Positions 1 through 7,407 of a stretch of DNA of 64,000 nucleotides are shown piece by piece. The DNA comes from Hymenobacter mellowenesis (GTDB taxonomy: Bacteria > Bacteroidota > Bacteroidia > Cytophagales > Hymenobacteraceae). Location: contig NZ_JAUQSX010000006.1 of NCBI RefSeq assembly GCF_030581005.1, positions 186,001 through 250,000 on the forward strand, in the 5' to 3' direction. Under the pieces are notes generated by a model that saw only the letters and a list, made by a program, of their open reading frames with translations, was not told the DNA's origin and did no database searches. Position 1 is the stretch's first letter. Each line of letters opens with the position of its first letter. The position numbers were made by a program, and so were the translations under genes.

Positions 1-2
1 TG

Positions 3-1061
3 AGTGGCCGGCCCGAATACCGCGAGCTGGCCCTGGCGGCCTGGAACCGCTCGGCCCATTACTTCCGGCATTTTCCGCCGCCGGTGCCGCCGGTGTCCTT
101 CTACGCCGGCAACCTGGGCCTGGCTTACGTGGGCGGGCGCCTGCTCGCGCACTGCCCCGAGCTGCACGCCCAGCTTCAGCCCGAAATAGCCTGGCACCTG
201 GCGCAGGTAAAGGAAAAATTTGCCGCGCCGCACGGCCTCGACGTGATAGGGGGCAATGCGGGGGCCATTGCGCCGCTGCTGGCCCTGGCCGCCCAGCCCG
301 CCTACGCCTATTGCCGGGACCTGGCCCGGGCCTGCGGCGACGAGCTGGTGGCCGAGGCCGTGTGGGAGGGCGAAAAGTGCTGCTGGCCTTCCGAAAAAGC
401 GCTGGCCATGCCCACCAAAACAGCCCCCATGACGGGCTTTTCGCACGGGGCAGCGGGCATGGCGCTGGCGCTGCTGGAACTATACCAGGCCACCGGCCAG
501 CCCGAATACCTGCGCACGGCCCGCGGCGCTTTCGCATTCGAGGATGACCATTTCAGTCCGGCGGCCGGCAACTGGATTGACACGCGCAGCCCCCACCGCG
601 TGGACAGTGGCGAGCCCCAGGGCACATTCCGCCACGCCTGGTGCCATGGGGCGCCGGGCAGCATGCTCGCCTACCTGCGGGCCAGCGCCCTCGACCCCGG
701 GCGGGCCAACTACTACCTAAGCCGGGCGGACGCGGCGGCCCATACCACGCAAACCCACCTGCAGGAACTGGCCGTGCTGCCCCTCGACGATGCCACTCTG
801 TGCCACGGCCTGTGCGGGCTGGCCGACGTGCTGCTGCTCTACGGCCAACTGCGGGGCGATGAAGCCGCCGTGCGGGCCGCCCTGGCCGCTACCGGACAGT
901 TTGTGGCCCGCTACCCCAACCCGGCTCATTGGCCGTCGGGGCTCAGCACCCACGCGCCCTGCCCGTCGCTGCTGACGGGCAACGCGGGCATCGGCCTGCA
1001 CTTGCTGCGCGCTCACACGCACGGGGCGGTGCCGTCGGTGCTGTTTCAGCTGCCGCACTGA
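3..1061 (+). CDS. LanC-like lanthionine cyclase-family protein (5' end cut off by window)
   Basis: The reading frame is open to the left edge, so the N-terminus is missing; about 352 residues remain. The fold family is the alpha/alpha barrel of LanC-type cyclases, which bind zinc and add Cys thiols to dehydrated Ser/Thr in lanthipeptide precursors. Visible hallmarks are GFSHGAAG, then WCHG (Cys about 214 and His 215 of the visible part), then CHGLCG (Cys 267, His 268). These match the Cys and Cys-His zinc ligands of NisC. Gly-rich barrel turns (YAGNLGLAY, GNAGAIAPL, GNAGIGLHL) recur as expected. It could be a stand-alone LanC-like protein or the cyclase domain of a larger LanM-type enzyme; the missing upstream sequence decides. 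No precursor peptide gene is seen downstream. A strong hairpin follows the stop. Confidence 0.8.
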   Translation, partial: SGRPEYRELALAAWNRSAHYFRHFPPPVPPVSFYAGNLGLAYVGGRLLAHCPELHAQLQPEIAWHLAQVKEKFAAPHGLDVIGGNAGAIAPLLALAAQPAYAYCRDLARACGDELVAEAVWEGEKCCWPSEKALAMPTKTAPMTGFSHGAAGMALALLELYQATGQPEYLRTARGAFAFEDDHFSPAAGNWIDTRSPHRVDSGEPQGTFRHAWCHGAPGSMLAYLRASALDPGRANYYLSRADAAAHTTQTHLQELAVLPLDDATLCHGLCGLADVLLLYGQLRGDEAAVRAALAATGQFVARYPNPAHWPSGLSTHAPCPSLLTGNAGIGLHLLRAHTHGAVPSVLFQLPH

Positions 1062-1083
1062 GGCCACCGGATTCATCAACGCC

Positions 1084-1135
1084 ACGGCCCGGGCTCAGTA
1101 GTTTGTTTTCTTACAAACCGCTGAGCCCGGGCCGT
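1084..1135 (+). terminator. Hairpin downstream of the LanC-like gene
   Basis: Perfect 15-bp inverted repeat (arms 1084-1098 and 1121-1135, ACGGCCCGGGCTCAG and its complement) around a 22-nt loop that can add an inner GTTTG/CAAAC stem. It starts 22 bp after the stop codon. No long T tract follows, so it is terminator-like rather than a textbook intrinsic terminator. Confidence 0.6.
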
Positions 1136-1337
1136 CGGCGTTAGGGCGACCGGCTGCTGCGGGCAGGCCAGACTAAATGCAGTAACGGTCGCATGCTGTC
1201 GCGCCATCCCAGAGTGGTCTGCCGCCAGCAAATCCTGGGTGGTGGTAATGTAGATAATATAGTAGCTATTATATTGTATTTGATTTCGTGCTCATTCTTC
1301 AAGCCATCATTCCTTATTCCTTTCCCTCTTTCTTCTT

Positions 1338-3041
1338 ATGAAAACACGTTTACTACAACTGGCTGCCGGGTGGGCCCGGTGCTGCGGGCTGCTGTTGCTA
1401 CTGGCCGGTTCGGCCCGCGCTCAGTTCTCTACCGTTCCCTCGCAAACGCAGTTTGTATGCAACGCCACTGGCAACCAGGTGGGCGTGCAGGCCTTTGCCG
1501 ATGGCGCGGGTGGCTCCTACAGCGTCTGGATTGACAAGCGCAACGGCAACAACACCGGCCTGGGCACGGCCATCTACGCCCAGCACCTCAGTGCCGCCGG
1601 CGTGGCGCTGCTGCCTGCCAACGGCCTGCGCCTGTTCCAGACCGGCAGCCGCGAAATATTTGGCTTACGCGCCATTGCCTGGCGAAGCGGGATGCTGGTG
1701 GCCTGGGTGCAGGGCGCATTCGGGGTGGGCGGCGACACCGTGCGCTGCCAGTACTACAGCACCGCCGGCGTGCCGCAGTGGGCCACGCCCACGCTTATCG
1801 CCGCCCGCGTGCTGCCCGGCATCATCTACGAGAGCGAGCAGGGGCTCAACATCATTCCCACCAGCACCGGCGCCACCATCACCCACGCGCTGGCCCTGAA
1901 CGGCGGCAGCGCCCGCTTCACCTTCAACCAAGTAAATACGGCCGGGGTACGCGCCTATCCAAACAACGACCGGCAAATCCAGGTGCTGCCGCAGAGCATC
2001 TTCGCCCTGGACTACTACCATACCGTAGGTGACGGGGCCGATGGCTTCTATATGGTGGCCAGCGCCGGCGGCTTTGGCCGGGAGATTTACGCCCAGCGCT
2101 TCAACGCGGCGGGCGTGGCGGCCTGGGCCAGCTACGCTATTGTTTCGGCCGGCGGGGCCTCGGGGCGCGGCTCCGACTGGCAACTGCTCACCGACCCGGC
2201 CAACAACCTGTACGTGGCCTGGACCTCGAACGGCGGCGACCCGCTGGTGGCCAAAGTGCTGCCCGGCGGCGCGCTGGGCTGGGCCAGCCCCGGCTACGTG
2301 GCCCTCAGCACCGACCCCGCCTACCAGACCAACCCCTACGCCCTCTGGCACGACAGCGCGCTCTGGATGATATGGGAAGACGCCCGCGGCGGCAGCGGCA
2401 GCTTCGATTACAAGTGCTATGCCCAGAAAATCGACGCCGCCGGCACCCTGGCCTGGGCCGCCAACGGCGTGCCGGTCTATGCCCTGTCGGCGGGCTACCC
2501 ACGCCCCAAGCTGGCGCCCTCCGACAACGGGTCCGTGATGGCCTTTTACGCTACCGACACCAACGCCGCCAACTTCCGCGTCCAGAAGCTGCTGCCCACC
2601 GGCGCCTTGGCATTCACGGCACCCGGCGTCATCCTGCATTCTGTGGCCGATAACCGGCCGCATCTGCTCGACTACGTGCCCGTGGGCCAGCCTAACGGCT
2701 CGGTGCAGGTGTACTGGGCCTCGCCGGGGGCCGCGCCCACGGGGAGCGACATCTGCGTGGGCCGCATCCAGAGCTCGGGCACGCTGCTCAGTACCGAAAA
2801 AGCCGCCGAAGCACTTGGCTTCGCCGTGTATCCCAACCCCGCCACGAGCGGGTTGAAGCTGCAACTCCCGAACGGTGCGCGGCCCACCGGCTTGCGCCTG
2901 TACGACGCGCAGGGCCGGCTGGTGCGGGCGTTTGCCGACGGAGCTGCGTCGCTGCCGTTGCGCGGGCTGCCGGTGGGGCTGTATGTGCTGCGGGCCACCC
3001 TGGCCGGGCAGGAGGTGAGCCGGCGGGTGGCGGTGGAGTAG
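1338..3041 (+). CDS. Secreted protein with T9SS type A C-terminal sorting domain
   Basis: 567 residues. The N-terminus is a Sec signal peptide (MKTRLLQLA, a Leu-rich core near residues 16-22, cleavage after SARAQ), which also supports this start. The last ~75 residues form a Por-type sorting domain: FAVYPNPATSGLKL, then LRLYDAQGRLV, then GLPVGLYVLRATL and a terminal RRVAVE. Known T9SS cargo carries this signal for export across the outer membrane and surface attachment or release. The middle (about 30-480) is rich in Gly, Ala and Trp with repeated AAGVxxW and WxDxRxG motifs, suggesting a beta-propeller-like repeat, but I recognise no enzyme. Its stop lies 6 bp from the convergent lipoprotein gene. 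Function unknown; export route confident. Confidence 0.85.
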   Translation: MKTRLLQLAAGWARCCGLLLLLAGSARAQFSTVPSQTQFVCNATGNQVGVQAFADGAGGSYSVWIDKRNGNNTGLGTAIYAQHLSAAGVALLPANGLRLFQTGSREIFGLRAIAWRSGMLVAWVQGAFGVGGDTVRCQYYSTAGVPQWATPTLIAARVLPGIIYESEQGLNIIPTSTGATITHALALNGGSARFTFNQVNTAGVRAYPNNDRQIQVLPQSIFALDYYHTVGDGADGFYMVASAGGFGREIYAQRFNAAGVAAWASYAIVSAGGASGRGSDWQLLTDPANNLYVAWTSNGGDPLVAKVLPGGALGWASPGYVALSTDPAYQTNPYALWHDSALWMIWEDARGGSGSFDYKCYAQKIDAAGTLAWAANGVPVYALSAGYPRPKLAPSDNGSVMAFYATDTNAANFRVQKLLPTGALAFTAPGVILHSVADNRPHLLDYVPVGQPNGSVQVYWASPGAAPTGSDICVGRIQSSGTLLSTEKAAEALGFAVYPNPATSGLKLQLPNGARPTGLRLYDAQGRLVRAFADGAASLPLRGLPVGLYVLRATLAGQEVSRRVAVE

Positions 3042-3047
3042 CGACCC

Positions 3048-4241
3048 CTACAAGCCCCGCGCCGCCAGCATGCGGGCCAGTGGGGTGCCGGGGCGCACCA
3101 GCGGGCGCAGTTCGCGGTAGGAGACATGCAGGGTTTGCGGACCACAGACTTGGGCTGCCCCGTAGGTAGCTTCCAGGCCGGTTGCGGTCAGGCACATGTC
3201 TATATCGGGCAACTCGGCCAGCGTTGGGTCGTCGTGGGTGATATAGGCCAGACACAAGTTCTCCTTGGCATCGGCTGGGAGCTGTTTGGCCAGCAGGCGG
3301 CGCAGGGGCAGTTCGTAGCTAGGCCGCAACTGGCTTTCCACCGCCAGAGGCCGGCCGCTGACGAGGTCGAAGAGAAAACTAGTCTGGTCGTCCTTGCGCC
3401 CGCCGTGGCCATCGGTTTGGCGCGACTCAAATGCGAGCCGGTAGCTAAACAGCCCAAAATCGTTGAGCAGCACCGACAGCCGATTGGTGGCGTCGCACAG
3501 GTCTTCCCTGGCTTCATTCATGAGTTGAATACGCGCCTGGGGACCGGGATTAAGCAGCGGACGTAGCCGGGGATGCACGCTGGTCGGAAACGGCAGCGTG
3601 AGGAAGTCCTGTAAAATGCTGCCGGCTGAGTCAGCAGAATAAAAGGAGGTGCGGACGCCGTACCGAACCGCCCCCACGTAGCTCTCGCGCAGGGCCACGG
3701 TGCGCTGCCGGTGGCCGTCGCGCCAACGGGCATTGAGCACGGCCGTGCCCGGCCGGCTTTGCAGGTGCCATTGGCCAATCACGTCGTAATCGGCCGCATC
3801 TACCGTGAGCACAATCGGCCCAGGCTTCTGGCGGATGCCCTCCAGCCGGTAGGCTGGCCCGGTTTGGTGCAGGTAGAAGCTGCCCATTATTGAGTCGGGG
3901 TGGTACCACTGCAACTCGGCCGTGGCGGGCTGGCCGCCGATGGTGCCCACGTAGCGGTGTACTTGCAGCACGCGCCGGGCTGGGCTATTTACCACCCGCC
4001 ACACGGGCTCCACTGGTTCAGTGTCGGCCGGGTGGGCCGGGGCTGGAAGCTGCACCGTTTCAGCTGAAGCTTTTGCCGCTGCTGGTGCGGCGGGGCCGGC
4101 TTGCGCGGCAGCGGGCGGCGCGGGCGGCAGAGGTTCGGCATCGCCTGGATGCTCCTTGGGCCGTTCGGGCTGGCAGCCGGCCAAAGCAGCCACCAGAAGT
4201 AAGCCGCTGGCCCACCGCCAGCCCGCGCCGCGCCGTTTCAT
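3048..4241 (-). CDS. Putative lipoprotein with DUF3298-like C-terminus
   Basis: 397 residues. A lipobox (VAALAGC, Cys 23) follows a short basic N-terminus, so a lipid-anchored envelope protein is expected. Residues about 24-75 are a Pro/Ala-rich linker. The C-terminal region (YGAAQVCGPQTLHVSYRELRPLV) resembles the end of DUF3298/RsiV-like periplasmic domains, where a similar strand and 'Y-x-E-L-x-P' stretch occurs; that match is by eye only. The start ATG overlaps the hisS stop by one base (TAATG), so the two are probably co-transcribed and translationally coupled, although no functional link to histidyl-tRNA synthesis is apparent. Role unknown. Confidence 0.75.
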   Translation of the reverse strand: MKRRGAGWRWASGLLLVAALAGCQPERPKEHPGDAEPLPPAPPAAAQAGPAAPAAAKASAETVQLPAPAHPADTEPVEPVWRVVNSPARRVLQVHRYVGTIGGQPATAELQWYHPDSIMGSFYLHQTGPAYRLEGIRQKPGPIVLTVDAADYDVIGQWHLQSRPGTAVLNARWRDGHRQRTVALRESYVGAVRYGVRTSFYSADSAGSILQDFLTLPFPTSVHPRLRPLLNPGPQARIQLMNEAREDLCDATNRLSVLLNDFGLFSYRLAFESRQTDGHGGRKDDQTSFLFDLVSGRPLAVESQLRPSYELPLRRLLAKQLPADAKENLCLAYITHDDPTLAELPDIDMCLTATGLEATYGAAQVCGPQTLHVSYRELRPLVRPGTPLARMLAARGL

Positions 4242-5674
4242 TACTCTGCCGTGAGGGCCGCCACCACTTCGCCCATGGGCAGCACGCGCTCCACGCCGGT
4301 TTGCATGATTTTGATTTTCACCACGCCGGCTGCCGCTTCCTCAGGGCCCATGATGATGACCAGCGGAATGCCCTTGGCATCGGCGTACTTGAACTGCTTT
4401 TGCAGCTTGCTGGCGTCGGGATACAGCTCACTGGGGATGCCGGCGGCGCGCAGTTCGGCCAGCAGGGGCAGGGCGGCCCGGCCGCTGGCCACGTCGAAAT
4501 GGGTGATGAGGCAGCGCGTCGGCGTTTCGCCCGTCACGGTGAACAAATCCAGCGCCTCCAGGCAGTCGTACAGCCGGTCGACGCCAAACGAGAAGCCCAC
4601 GCCCGACACGCCCGGCAGCCCGAAGGAGCCGGTGAGGTTGTCGTAGCGCCCGCCGCCGCTCACGCTGCCCATCTGCACGTTGTTGATTTTGACTTCGAAA
4701 ATGCAGCCCGTGTAGTAGGAGAGGCCCCGCGCCAGGGTGGGGTCAAATTCCAGCCGGTCGAACTGCCGGAAACCGGAGGCCGTGAGCAGGTCGCGCACCT
4801 GGGCCAATTCGGTAAGGCCGCGGTAGTTGGCCAGCGGCTCGGGCGAGTCGGCTTCCACGTCGGCGGTGGTGGGGCGCACGCCGTCGGGCTCCACGCCGGC
4901 CGTCACGAAGCCCGCCAGCAGGCGCTGCAGCTTCTCCTCGTAGGTGCCTTCCACCGTCAGCAGGGCAAAGAGGGTTTCGATGGTCGGCTCCGAGAAGCCG
5001 CGTTCCAGCAGCTCCTTGCTCACGCCGTCGCGCCCGATTTTATCGAGCTTATCAATGGCCACGAACAAATCCGTCTCGCGGCCCTCGCCGCCCAGCGCCT
5101 GGTAAATGTTGCGCAGCACCCCGCGGTGATTGATTTTGATGGTGAAGTCGTGCAGGCCGAGGCCATCCAAAACCTGGGCCATCATGAGCACGATTTCGGC
5201 TTCGCAAAGCAGCGAGTCTGTGCCCACCACGTCGGCGTCGCACTGGTAAAACTCGCGGTAGCGGCCGCGCTGGGGGCGGTCGGCGCGCCACACGGGCTGC
5301 ATCTGGTAGCGCTTGAAAGGGAAGGTGAGCGTGCCCCGGTTCATGGCCACGTAGCGGGCGAAGGGCACTGTGAGGTCGTAGCGCAGGCCTTTTTCGGCCA
5401 CTTTGGGCAGCAGGGCTTTCGAGCCGGTGGCCAGGTCGTCGGCCGTCACGTCCTTGGCAAAATCGCCGGAGTTCAGCACTTTGAACAGCAGCTGGTCGCC
5501 CTCGTCGCCGTACTTGCCGGTGAGCACCGATAGGTTCTCCAGCGTCGGCGTTTCGAGCGGCGCAAAGCCAAACGACTCGAACGTGCGGCGGATGACGTTG
5601 AAAATGTGCTGGCGGCGCGCCACCTGCGCGGGGCCAAAGTCGCGGGTGCCCTTGGGAATACTCGGTTTTTGCAT
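4241..5674 (-). CDS. hisS: Histidyl-tRNA synthetase
   Basis: 477 residues from the ATG at 5674. This start is preferred because GTRDFGP, the conserved N-terminal motif, begins nine residues in; the frame stays open upstream but those residues read as AT-rich noncoding DNA. Class II aaRS signatures are present: motif 2 region RADRPQRGRYREFYQ, the His-specific RGLSYYTG motif, and motif 3 with GGGRYD and GVSGVGFSFGVDRL. A C-terminal anticodon-binding domain follows (about 370-477). It charges tRNA-His in the cytoplasm. The upstream region, shared with a divergent HTH gene, holds an unusual phased array of TGTCAC/GTGACA half-sites that overlaps a possible promoter, so hisS may be regulated from there. 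Confidence 0.96.
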   Translation of the reverse strand: MQKPSIPKGTRDFGPAQVARRQHIFNVIRRTFESFGFAPLETPTLENLSVLTGKYGDEGDQLLFKVLNSGDFAKDVTADDLATGSKALLPKVAEKGLRYDLTVPFARYVAMNRGTLTFPFKRYQMQPVWRADRPQRGRYREFYQCDADVVGTDSLLCEAEIVLMMAQVLDGLGLHDFTIKINHRGVLRNIYQALGGEGRETDLFVAIDKLDKIGRDGVSKELLERGFSEPTIETLFALLTVEGTYEEKLQRLLAGFVTAGVEPDGVRPTTADVEADSPEPLANYRGLTELAQVRDLLTASGFRQFDRLEFDPTLARGLSYYTGCIFEVKINNVQMGSVSGGGRYDNLTGSFGLPGVSGVGFSFGVDRLYDCLEALDLFTVTGETPTRCLITHFDVASGRAALPLLAELRAAGIPSELYPDASKLQKQFKYADAKGIPLVIIMGPEEAAAGVVKIKIMQTGVERVLPMGEVVAALTAE

Positions 5675-5682
5675 AACGCAGG

Positions 5683-5690
5683 CAAAGGTA
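5683..5690 (-). promoter_or_regulatory. Possible -7 promoter element of hisS
   Basis: Minus-strand TACCTTTG matches the Bacteroidota -7 consensus TAnnTTTG and ends 9 bp before the hisS ATG, which would give an almost leaderless message. No TTG lies at the usual 19-bp spacing. A second -7-like site (TAATTTTG, 5799-5792) lies in the operator array. Confidence 0.4.
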
Positions 5691-5743
5691 GCCGCTGCGC
5701 TTAATGAGGAATGAAGAATGGCCCTGCATCGGCAGCGATGCAT

Positions 5744-5869
5744 TGTCACATAAAAAAACAGAGGGGAAATTTTTGTGACACTTATTGTCACAAAATTAAA
5801 GAGTGGAAACAAAAAGGTGACAATCATTGTCACCTTTTTTGCAGAGCAAATAAAAATGTGACACGTTCT
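5744..5869. promoter_or_regulatory. Phased operator array: three ~42-bp units with TGTCAC/GTGACA half-sites
   Basis: TGTCAC starts at 5744, 5786 and 5828 (exactly 42 bp apart) and GTGACA starts at 5775, 5817 and 5858 (42 and 41 bp). The half-sites form two perfect palindromes: TTTTGTGACA-5-TGTCACAAAA (5771-5795) and AAAAAGGTGACAAT-1-ATTGTCACCTTTTT (5811-5839). Each unit also carries an internal AGAG. A period of 42 bp is four helical turns, so all sites face the same side of the DNA. The array fills the hisS/HTH divergent gap. A minus-strand -7-like TAATTTTG with TTG 21 bp upstream lies inside it, so a bound protein could block that promoter. The neighbouring HTH protein is the obvious candidate binder (inference). 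Confidence 0.75.
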
Positions 5870-5893
5870 TTCCAGTCGTTTTCCTCCTTATCC

Positions 5894-6472
5894 ATGCGCT
5901 ACAGTGATTCTACCCTGCGGGCCGTCCGCAAGCATTTCGGACTTAGCCAGGCCGACCTGGCGGAGTACCTCGGCATCGACCGGAGCCTCCTCACGCACAT
6001 TGAAGCGAACCGCCGGCCACTGCCGCTGGGGGCCACCTGGCGCTTGCTGCCCTTGCTGAGCGTGATGCCCCCGCCGCACGGCACCGCCCCGGCCGAGCTA
6101 CCGCCCGACCCGGCCGAATCGACCGCCAAGGCCCTCAAAGAGCTGCAATGGCGGCTAAGGGTGTGCCGTGTCGAAGTCCTGAAGCTTGAACTGGCCCTCG
6201 ACCAGCAGCTGCCGCGCCTCAAGGCTGCCCGGCACCGGCGGGTGTTGCCAGCGCGGCTGGCGGTGCTGCCCCCCCGCGCCCCGCTGCCCGGCCTGTCCAA
6301 CGAGCCCACCATGCCCGACCTGGGCTGGGCCACCCGCATGGCCGAAAATGCGGTGGCCGATTTAGCTAAGTTCGGGGTGCCGGCCCGTGCGCTACTCGAG
6401 GCGCGTTTGGCGGGCCTGCGGGCGGAAATTGCCAGCCTGGAAGGCGCATTGGAGCCGCCGCAACCGCAGTAG
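5894..6472 (+). CDS. Helix-turn-helix (XRE-like) transcriptional regulator
   Basis: 192 residues from ATG 5894. Upstream in-frame codons run through the operator array and are not protein-like, so the later start is chosen. Residues about 8-60 form a Cro/C1-type HTH: VRKHFGLSQADLAEYLGIDR then SLLTHIEANRRPLPL. The rest is Leu/Arg/Ala-rich and probably helical (TAKALKELQWRLRVCRVEVL, LDQQLPRLKAARHRR), consistent with a dimerisation coil. It is transcribed away from hisS across a 219-bp gap holding a phased palindrome array, which suggests autoregulation. The family is widespread; the specific target is inferred only from position. Confidence 0.75.
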   Translation: MRYSDSTLRAVRKHFGLSQADLAEYLGIDRSLLTHIEANRRPLPLGATWRLLPLLSVMPPPHGTAPAELPPDPAESTAKALKELQWRLRVCRVEVLKLELALDQQLPRLKAARHRRVLPARLAVLPPRAPLPGLSNEPTMPDLGWATRMAENAVADLAKFGVPARALLEARLAGLRAEIASLEGALEPPQPQ

Positions 6473-6484
6473 TTTTCAAACCCG

Positions 6485-6513
6485 CCCCGCCGCCGGACGA
6501 ACCGACGACGGGG
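6485..6513 (-). terminator. Intrinsic terminator-like hairpin of the 6539-7216 gene
   Basis: On the minus strand CCCCGTCGTCGG and CCGGCGGCGGGG pair over 12 bp, counting G-U wobbles, around a short loop. It lies 26 bp after the minus-strand stop. It is nearly identical to the hairpin at 7321-7350. Confidence 0.55.
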
Positions 6514-6538
6514 CTTTCGCAGCTCCGTTCTAAATATC

Positions 6539-7216
6539 TTAGTGCAGAAACAGCCCGCCAAATGCCACTTTCACCAGCTTCAACACCTCACCCGCCTGCG
6601 TCGGATTCAGCGTCAAGCTGGTGATGGCACTGATGAAGCCCCCAATAATCCAGTTTTGCCAGTCTTTCTTGGTTAGCCCTTCGGCTTTCACGGCAGCGGT
6701 TTCAGTCAGTTCAATCAACTTTTGCTTGGCCGCTTCAGGCAAAGCCGATTGAGAGAAACTCAGTTGCAACAGCCGCAATTGGCCCTGCACTTCGGCCAGC
6801 TCGGTACGGGTGAACTTATCGTCGGATTGTTCGGTAGTGGAAGCGAAGAGTTGGGCGGTTTTAGCGGCTTCGGCCCAGAGGTCGGGGGCTGAATATTCCT
6901 TTTGAAACCAGTGTATCCAGTTTGAAAAAAACAAGTTTATTTCGTTCCAATTATCCAAGCCAGATAATGTAACTCTAGTATCCTGCTGAATAATTGGTCC
7001 CAGAAAATCAGGCGAAAAAGTTAAACGCAGATAGTGTTTCTCTTTAAAATCAGTTGGTTTCTTTTCAGAGTGCACATCAATTTGAAAATTAAACTTGCTG
7101 GGCAAATGAGTAATTACTATTTTATCGTTGTCCTCATTAAACCAGAAGTCAGACACTGATTGGTTACTAGATTCTAGGACGCGGTATAGTTTGTTCTTTT
7201 CAGATTTTGGGAACAT
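6539..7216 (-). CDS. Hypothetical protein, lower-GC orphan gene
   Basis: 225 residues; family not recognised. The N-terminal ~110 residues are Lys/Asn/Phe-rich and AT-rich in DNA, unlike the GC-rich neighbours. The middle (about 115-185) is a charged helical stretch (ELAEVQGQLRLLQLSFSQ). The C-terminus has an amphipathic-to-hydrophobic segment (DWQNWIIGGFISAITSLTL, then GEVLKLVKVAFGGLFLH) that could insert in or lie on a membrane. The gene sits between two near-identical hairpins and has no obvious partner, which fits recent acquisition. A toxin or defence effector is conceivable from the C-terminal shape, but nothing visible proves it. Confidence 0.6.
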   Translation of the reverse strand: MFPKSEKNKLYRVLESSNQSVSDFWFNEDNDKIVITHLPSKFNFQIDVHSEKKPTDFKEKHYLRLTFSPDFLGPIIQQDTRVTLSGLDNWNEINLFFSNWIHWFQKEYSAPDLWAEAAKTAQLFASTTEQSDDKFTRTELAEVQGQLRLLQLSFSQSALPEAAKQKLIELTETAAVKAEGLTKKDWQNWIIGGFISAITSLTLNPTQAGEVLKLVKVAFGGLFLH

Positions 7217-7320
7217 TTTTGATTGGGTTTTTAGGAGGGTTCCAACTATGAATTAGCAGCAAAGGGGCAAATAACAAAATGTTCGAGTAGAAATTATTGT
7301 TTCTGGGTTGAACCACAAAA

Positions 7321-7350
7321 CCCCGCCGCCGGACCAAACCGACGACGGGG
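7321..7350 (-). terminator. Intrinsic terminator-like hairpin of the TonB-dependent receptor gene
   Basis: Minus-strand stem of 12 bp with G-U wobbles (CCCCGTCGTCGG/CCGGCGGCGGGG), followed by TTTTGTGG, 58 bp past the receptor stop codon. It is nearly the same sequence as 6485-6513. Confidence 0.65.
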
Positions 7351-7407
7351 CTGCTTGCAGAAAGAAGGAGAGAAAAGCGGGGTGGTATCAGGGGAAACTC
7401 AGACAAC

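Noticed and set aside
5744..5869. 42-bp repeats as a CRISPR array
   Set aside because: Only three units, degenerate outside the TGTCAC/GTGACA words, and no cas genes. An operator array fits better.
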